Shown one piece after another: positions 14,923 to 17,846 of a stretch of DNA of 17,846 nucleotides. Within the stretch, counting starts at the first letter, position 1. Every line of letters begins with the position of its first letter. Origin of the DNA: a bacterium (lineage in GTDB: Bacteria; Zixibacteria; MSB-5A5; GN15; FEB-12); the NCBI GenBank assembly GCA_030612965.1, contig JAUWMW010000017.1, forward strand, positions 1 through 17,846, written 5' to 3'. Below the pieces are notes generated by a model, which made no database searches, was not told the DNA's origin, and saw nothing but the letters and a program-made list of their open reading frames with translations. A program made the translations under genes and the position numbers.

Positions 14923-15816
14923 CTACTCTTTAAGCTCCTCAGTAAGATTCGACCACAAGAGCTTGACGCTTTCGGACGCTCCATTGACGTCGTACTCGAC
15001 AATGGTGGTGCCTTCCAATTGTGCTGCTGTCACGGACGGGTCGTAGGGGATTCGCCCCAGGATTTTCACTTTCTCGTTCTTTGCAAACTCCTCAATTTGA
15101 GATGTTAGAGTGGGGTTGATATCTGACTTGTTAATACATATTCCCGTAGGAATTCTGAAATGTTTGGTTAACTGCAATAGTCGTTCCATATCGTGCATGG
15201 CCGACATGGATGGTTCAGTGACAATGAGAATGTACCCGGCCCCAGTGATCGACGCGATTACCGGGCAGCCGATTCCAGGCGGACCGTCAACGATTATTAG
15301 GTCCAACCCTCTCTTGTCTGCCAATAACCTTGCCTGCTGACGCAACAGTGAAACCAGCTTGCCTGAATTGGCTTGTGCAAAACCCAAACGCGCATGCACC
15401 AAGGGACCGTACGGCGTATCAGAGAGGTACCACTCACCGCTGATTACCTCCTTGAAAACGATTGCCTGCTCCGGGCAATGACGCACACAGACTCCGCATC
15501 CGTCACAGGCATGCTTGTCTATCCAATAGCGCTCTTTGTCGGGGCCGGTTGTCAACTCCTCATGCTTGATCGCATCGAATCGGCAGTACTCGGGGCAGAG
15601 GCCGCAATTCGTGCAGTCTGCCTCAACAATAAACGCCTGCTTGCCGCCGGTGAATTCAGACGTCTTCTGTATTTTGTTCCGCAGGATCAGATGAAGATCA
15701 GCAGCGTCGACATCACAATCAACCAGCACTTTGTCCCGTGACAAAGCAGCGAGCGATCCAACCAGGCTGGTCTTGCCGGTGCCGCCCTTACCGCTGACGA
15801 TGACTAATTCAGTCAT
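14923..15816 (-). CDS. MinD-family ATPase with inserted 2[4Fe-4S] ferredoxin domain (copy B)
   Basis: A 297-residue P-loop ATPase of the MinD/Mrp/ParA superfamily. The deviant Walker A is SGKGGTGKTS (8-17, K10 and K15), followed by LVDCDVDAADLH and the Walker B-like IIVDGPPGIGCP (D177; C184). Between them sits a ferredoxin insertion with two cysteine sets, C68-x2-C71-x2-C74-x3-C78 and C104-x2-C107-x2-C110-x3-C114, each the pattern for one [4Fe-4S] cluster. Such proteins are found with NifX/ORP-type partners and are thought to act in metal-cluster handling or cell positioning. The ATG at 15816 has AGGAT six bases upstream. It overlaps the stop of the preceding ATPase gene by 8 bases, a sign of translational coupling and of a two-subunit product. 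Function beyond ATP and Fe-S binding is not known from sequence. Confidence 0.9.
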   Translation of the reverse strand: MTELVIVSGKGGTGKTSLVGSLAALSRDKVLVDCDVDAADLHLILRNKIQKTSEFTGGKQAFIVEADCTNCGLCPEYCRFDAIKHEELTTGPDKERYWIDKHACDGCGVCVRHCPEQAIVFKEVISGEWYLSDTPYGPLVHARLGFAQANSGKLVSLLRQQARLLADKRGLDLIIVDGPPGIGCPVIASITGAGYILIVTEPSMSAMHDMERLLQLTKHFRIPTGICINKSDINPTLTSQIEEFAKNEKVKILGRIPYDPSVTAAQLEGTTIVEYDVNGASESVKLLWSNLTEELKE

Positions 15817-16675
15817 GGTTGATCCTGCCTACGATGTTTTCATACAACTCGCGGAGACTTCTCTCATACTCGGAATCGACGCCGAACATCATCTCACCCC
15901 GCGAGTAAGCTTCAGCGAGCCGGCGATTAAACGGGATCTTCTTCAGGATATCGATTCTTTCCCGGTGACAATACTCATCGGTCCTGTTGTCACCGATATC
16001 CGAACGATTGATCACAACGCCGAACGGCAGACCGATCTCGCGTACCATTCCTACAGCCAGCTTGAGATCGTTCAGTCCAAACGGCGTGGGTTCGGTTATC
16101 AGGATCACGAAGTCGGTGCCGCTGATTGCCTCGATGACTGGACAGGATGTGCCGGGGGGGGCGTCAATGATGGCAACATCAGACGTTACAGCGAGCTTCT
16201 TTAATGCCTTGGTGACGGGAGGTGACAGCGCTTCTCCAACATTCAGACGTCCCTCAAGGAACTCGACTCCCATCCCAACTCCGCGACTGATACGTCCGAT
16301 GGTTCTGGGAATCTCTTCGATGGCATCCTCCGGACAGATATCACTGCAACCCCCACAGCCGTGACAAAGCGAAGCAAAAACCTCCACTGTTTTTCCCAGA
16401 ACAGCGATGGCGTGATACTCGCAGGCAGCGGAACACTCACCGCAGAAGGTGCATTTATCGAGGTCAACCCGGGGAACCGGAACAGTAACGTCAATCTGCT
16501 CCGTGATTTCCGGTTTCAGGAAGATACTACCGTTCGGCTCCTCGACATCACAATCAAGATACGCAACATCCTTGCCCATCCGGGCGATGGCTACAGCCAG
16601 ATTTGTGGCAATGGTGGTTTTCCCTGTGCCACCCTTGCCGCTGGCGATAGATATTGTCAGAGTGTGGTTCTTCAG
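15809..16675 (-). CDS. MinD-family ATPase with inserted 2[4Fe-4S] ferredoxin domain (copy A), non-ATG start
   Basis: Paralogue and likely partner of the ATPase downstream. The ferredoxin insertion has C75-x2-C78-x2-C81-x3-C85 and C104-x2-C107-x2-C110-x3-C114, and IIDAPPGTSCP is the Walker B-like site. The first ATG (16579) would begin at MGKDVAYLDCDV, after the P-loop. Reading further upstream in frame gives KNHTLTISIASGKGGTGKTT, a complete deviant Walker A. The frame closes at a TGA (16690-16688) and contains no ATG, GTG or TTG between it and the P-loop. The best start is the CTG at 16675, giving a 288-residue protein that matches copy B in length; a second CTG lies five codons later and an ATA two codons after that. 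The CTG comes four bases after the upstream stop, with AAGG 10 bases before it, so translation may depend on coupling. A sequence error at the start codon is the alternative. Confidence 0.85.
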   Translation of the reverse strand: MKNHTLTISIASGKGGTGKTTIATNLAVAIARMGKDVAYLDCDVEEPNGSIFLKPEITEQIDVTVPVPRVDLDKCTFCGECSAACEYHAIAVLGKTVEVFASLCHGCGGCSDICPEDAIEEIPRTIGRISRGVGMGVEFLEGRLNVGEALSPPVTKALKKLAVTSDVAIIDAPPGTSCPVIEAISGTDFVILITEPTPFGLNDLKLAVGMVREIGLPFGVVINRSDIGDNRTDEYCHRERIDILKKIPFNRRLAEAYSRGEMMFGVDSEYERSLRELYENIVGRINHD

Positions 16676-16679
16676 TTCC

Positions 16680-16988
16680 CTACTGCCTTGTCATCTTATG
16701 ACCACACTTCGGGCAGTCCATTTCAATACAAGCGAGACCTTGCTGATGAGGAACAGTGGCACCGCATTTGGGACAGACACATTCGCCACTGGGACCAAGG
16801 GCTCGTCCACCGCGACCCATGCCGCGACCCTGTCCTGAACCACGACCTCCGCCGCCGCCCTGACCGCGACCTCCACCACCACCCTGACCTCCTCCGCTCC
16901 CCTGACCACGACCTCCGCCCTGACCCTGGCCGCCGCCGCCTCCTTGACCGCGACCACTCCCGCCGCCGGAACTACCTTTTGGTGCCAT
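16680..16988 (-). CDS. Gly/Arg/Gln-rich protein with C-terminal zinc ribbon
   Basis: A 102-residue protein in two parts. Residues 1-66 are low complexity, built from GGGGRGQ-like units after MAPKGSSGGG, with no hydrophobic core. Residues 67-102 form a zinc-ribbon or rubredoxin-like module with CVCPKCG (C70, C72, C75) and CIEMDCPKCG (C87, C92, C95); two CPKC knuckles are expected to bind one metal. The ATG at 16988 is preceded by GAGAGG at good spacing; a GTG five codons earlier overlaps the upstream stop and is less likely. The N-terminus shares 24 of 28 positions with the Gly/Arg-rich protein encoded two genes upstream. It lies four bases before the CTG-started ATPase, so it is plainly part of this operon. 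I do not know its function; a scaffold or metal-delivery role is a guess. Confidence 0.8.
   Translation of the reverse strand: MAPKGSSGGGSGRGQGGGGGQGQGGGRGQGSGGGQGGGGGRGQGGGGGRGSGQGRGMGRGGRALGPSGECVCPKCGATVPHQQGLACIEMDCPKCGHKMTRQ
16794..16976 (-). repeat. low-complexity Gly/Arg/Gln-coding repeat in the zinc-ribbon gene
   Basis: The DNA is an irregular tandem of GGx and CGx codons (plus-strand CCACC/CCGCC with TGACC) encoding GGGGRGQG-type units. The period is uneven. Likely prone to slippage. Confidence 0.6.
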
Positions 16989-16999
16989 AGTATCCTCTC

Positions 17000-17107
17000 T
17001 CACGTTTTTTCTTTCTCACCCATCTCGATATCTTCAATAAATCCCTTGAAATCCTGGGCCTGTTCTTTCAGATGCACGAACTCCTCATAGGAGTATAGCT
17101 CGACCAC
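17000..17107 (-). CDS. small coiled-coil protein, GTG start
   Basis: A 35-residue, highly charged helical protein, MVELYSYEEFVHLKEQAQDF with tail KGFIEDIEMGEKEKT. The frame runs back to 17188, but that part overlaps the ferredoxin coding sequence in another frame and has no family appearance. The GTG at 17107, 10 bases after the ferredoxin stop, is the most sensible start. Its LKEQAQDFKGFIEDI segment matches the small protein at the window edge at 9 of 15 positions (LKEQAHHFEGALDDI there), and both end in a lysine/glutamate tail. Both stop 11 bases before the ATG of a Gly/Arg-rich gene. That paralogy is the main support for a real gene, since it is too short for composition tests. It resembles the coiled-coil tail of DUF5320-type proteins. 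Function unknown. Confidence 0.6.
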   Translation of the reverse strand: MVELYSYEEFVHLKEQAQDFKGFIEDIEMGEKEKT

Positions 17108-17117
17108 TCGATTCTCA

Positions 17118-17693
17118 CTATAACGCCACTTCTTCCAATTTGACAAGCGAAATCGCCTCGTTGGGGCATTCGTCTGCGCATAAACCACAGCCAGTACACT
17201 TCTGGGGATTGATCACCGCTATATCCTCTATGGTGATTGCCTCTTCTGGACATAGACTGGCGCAGATTCCACAACTGACACATTCTTCTTTATCTACGAT
17301 CGCAGTCATTCTTCCACCTCTCGTGACATTCGAGGTCTTCCTGCGCACACCTAAATCTGCGACATCGGTTGGAGCAGGCCCATTTCCCCCTTGCAGGACG
17401 GAGATGCGTGCATTGATGGTTTGCAACTCAGCCATCATTGTGTCAGCCTGGGCTCTGAGCATTTCGATTTCCTGACCCGGGCTTTCTGACTTCAATCCTC
17501 CCGGGTCAGGATGTTCAGTGTGTGGCTGGAAGCGTGGTGTCTCGACCGGACCTGGAGCTGCCTCCATGCCCATACGTCGACCCATTCCACGCCCGCCACC
17601 GCGTCTCATACCACGTCCGCCACCCTGACCTTGACCGCGACCACCGCCCTGACCTCGGCCTCCGCCACCGCCGGAACTGCCTCTTGGTGACAT
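17118..17693 (-). CDS. Gly/Arg-rich DUF5320-like protein fused to a 2[4Fe-4S] ferredoxin
   Basis: A 191-residue protein with three parts. Residues 1-44 are Gly/Arg-rich (MSPRGSSGGGGGRGQGG start, then a GRGMRR/GRGMGRRMG stretch), residues about 70-102 form a coiled coil (EIEMLRAQADTMMAELQTIN), and residues 129-191 are a complete bacterial-type ferredoxin with C138-x2-C141-x2-C144-x3-C148 and C166-x2-C169-x2-C172-x3-C176. The first two parts resemble DUF5320 proteins common beside MinD/NifX genes. The start is the ATG at 17693 with GAGG upstream; a GTG at 17708 overlaps the previous stop. The join is in frame with no stop, yet a strong ribosome-binding site and ATG sit right at the ferredoxin boundary, so two products are possible. 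The ferredoxin probably passes electrons to the ATPases' clusters (inference). Confidence 0.82.
   Translation of the reverse strand: MSPRGSSGGGGGRGQGGGRGQGQGGGRGMRRGGGRGMGRRMGMEAAPGPVETPRFQPHTEHPDPGGLKSESPGQEIEMLRAQADTMMAELQTINARISVLQGGNGPAPTDVADLGVRRKTSNVTRGGRMTAIVDKEECVSCGICASLCPEEAITIEDIAVINPQKCTGCGLCADECPNEAISLVKLEEVAL
17307..17322 (-). promoter_or_regulatory. internal Shine-Dalgarno and ATG at the ferredoxin boundary
   Basis: On the minus strand, GAGAGGTGG (17322-17314) lies just before the ATG at 17309; the core GAGGTG matches six bases of the anti-Shine-Dalgarno and sits five bases from the ATG. Translation from here would give a free 63-residue ferredoxin beginning MTAIVDKEECVSCGIC, a normal ferredoxin N-terminus, ending at 17118. 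Confidence 0.6.
17568..17681 (-). repeat. low-complexity Gly/Arg-coding repeat in the fusion gene
   Basis: Same codon pattern as the stretch at 16794-16976: GGx/CGx codons encoding GGGRGQG units, later mixed with Met-Arg (GRGMRR). The two stretches are parts of paralogous genes and show sequence similarity across about 85 bases. Confidence 0.55.
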
Positions 17694-17704
17694 GGTACGC
17701 TGCC

Positions 17705-17846
17705 TCACTTTTTCTCTTTCTCCGGCGCCTTGCTTGAATCCGCCGATTGCTGCTGAAGCTCATTGACACGCGCTTTTATGTCGTCAAGAGCTCCTTCGAA
17801 ATGATGTGCCTGCTCCTTCAGGTACGCGAGTTCGTCATCCCGAGCC
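17705..17846 (-). CDS. small coiled-coil protein, N-terminus outside the window
   Basis: The last 46 codons plus stop of a minus-strand gene entering from the right edge. It reads ARDDELAYLKEQAHHFEGAL, then DDIKARVNELQQQSADSSKA and PEKEKK. The heptad-like spacing of Leu, Ala, Phe and Ile predicts a coiled coil, similar to the C-terminal helix of DUF5320 proteins. The TGA at 17705 is 11 bases before the ATG of the Gly/Arg-rich fusion gene, so the two are co-transcribed. Its closest relative in the window is the 35-residue protein at 17000-17107. The true start and length cannot be seen. A longer protein with its own Gly-rich N-terminus is possible. Function unknown. Confidence 0.7.
   Translation of the reverse strand, partial: ARDDELAYLKEQAHHFEGALDDIKARVNELQQQSADSSKAPEKEKK

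Noticed and set aside
16790..16980. CRISPR-like or satellite repeat suggested by repeated CCACC/TGACC blocks
   Set aside because: The blocks are uneven codons of a Gly/Arg-rich protein with a clear start, ribosome-binding site and zinc-ribbon end; no spacers of constant length.
17108..17188. Longer GTG-start version of the 35-residue protein
   Set aside because: This part overlaps the end of the ferredoxin coding sequence in another frame and has no protein-like conservation cue.

Overview
The window reads as chromosomal DNA of a Gram-negative, probably anaerobic bacterium. An LPS-transport ATPase (lptB) implies an outer membrane. A large secreted protein carries thrombospondin type-3 repeats and a dockerin-like tail of the 'DISDLVYLVDYMF..GGPPP' style, which I associate with FCB-group candidate phyla such as Zixibacteria. 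An operon of ferredoxin-containing MinD ATPases plus a NifX/ORP-like protein is a family set typical of strict anaerobes. The phylum assignment is inference from protein style; no rRNA gene is present.

Left part (1-6266). rpoN (sigma-54, cut by the window edge) and lptB lie in tandem on the minus strand. Divergent from them on the plus strand are a 725-residue TPR lipoprotein, an extended-SDR sugar-nucleotide epimerase/dehydratase, and a sugar-1-phosphate nucleotidyltransferase. A hairpin-forming interspersed repeat sits between the last two.

Middle (6267-10233). A gene-free stretch rich in inverted repeats (6267-6721), including a good minus-strand terminator, precedes a minus-strand gene for a secreted M14B-type metallocarboxypeptidase with a seven-fold, exactly 69-nt-periodic TSP3 array. 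About 640 bases then separate it from the next start codon. They hold several dyads, the best being a perfect 9-9-9 inverted repeat next to a TTGACA box, in front of the next gene.

Right part (10234-14346, plus strand). A two-component pair: a response regulator whose output is an XRE-type helix-turn-helix rather than a usual OmpR/NarL/NtrC domain, and an 1109-residue soluble multi-PAS/GAF histidine kinase with a cysteine-rich last PAS region.

Right end (14484-17846, minus strand, convergent with the kinase). A tightly packed operon, read right to left: small coiled-coil protein (partial), Gly/Arg-rich DUF5320-like protein fused in frame to a 2[4Fe-4S] ferredoxin, a second small coiled-coil protein, a second Gly/Arg-rich protein ending in a zinc ribbon, two MinD-family ATPases each with an inserted 2[4Fe-4S] ferredoxin domain, and a NifX/ORP-like small protein. 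It resembles the anaerobe-specific orange-protein (ORP) loci of Desulfovibrio. It has unusual points: a duplicated small-protein/Gly-Arg module, a ferredoxin fusion that keeps an internal Shine-Dalgarno and ATG, and an ATPase whose P-loop can only be translated from a non-ATG/GTG/TTG start, probably CTG. This operon and the adjacent REC-XRE two-component system are the most interesting parts of the window.
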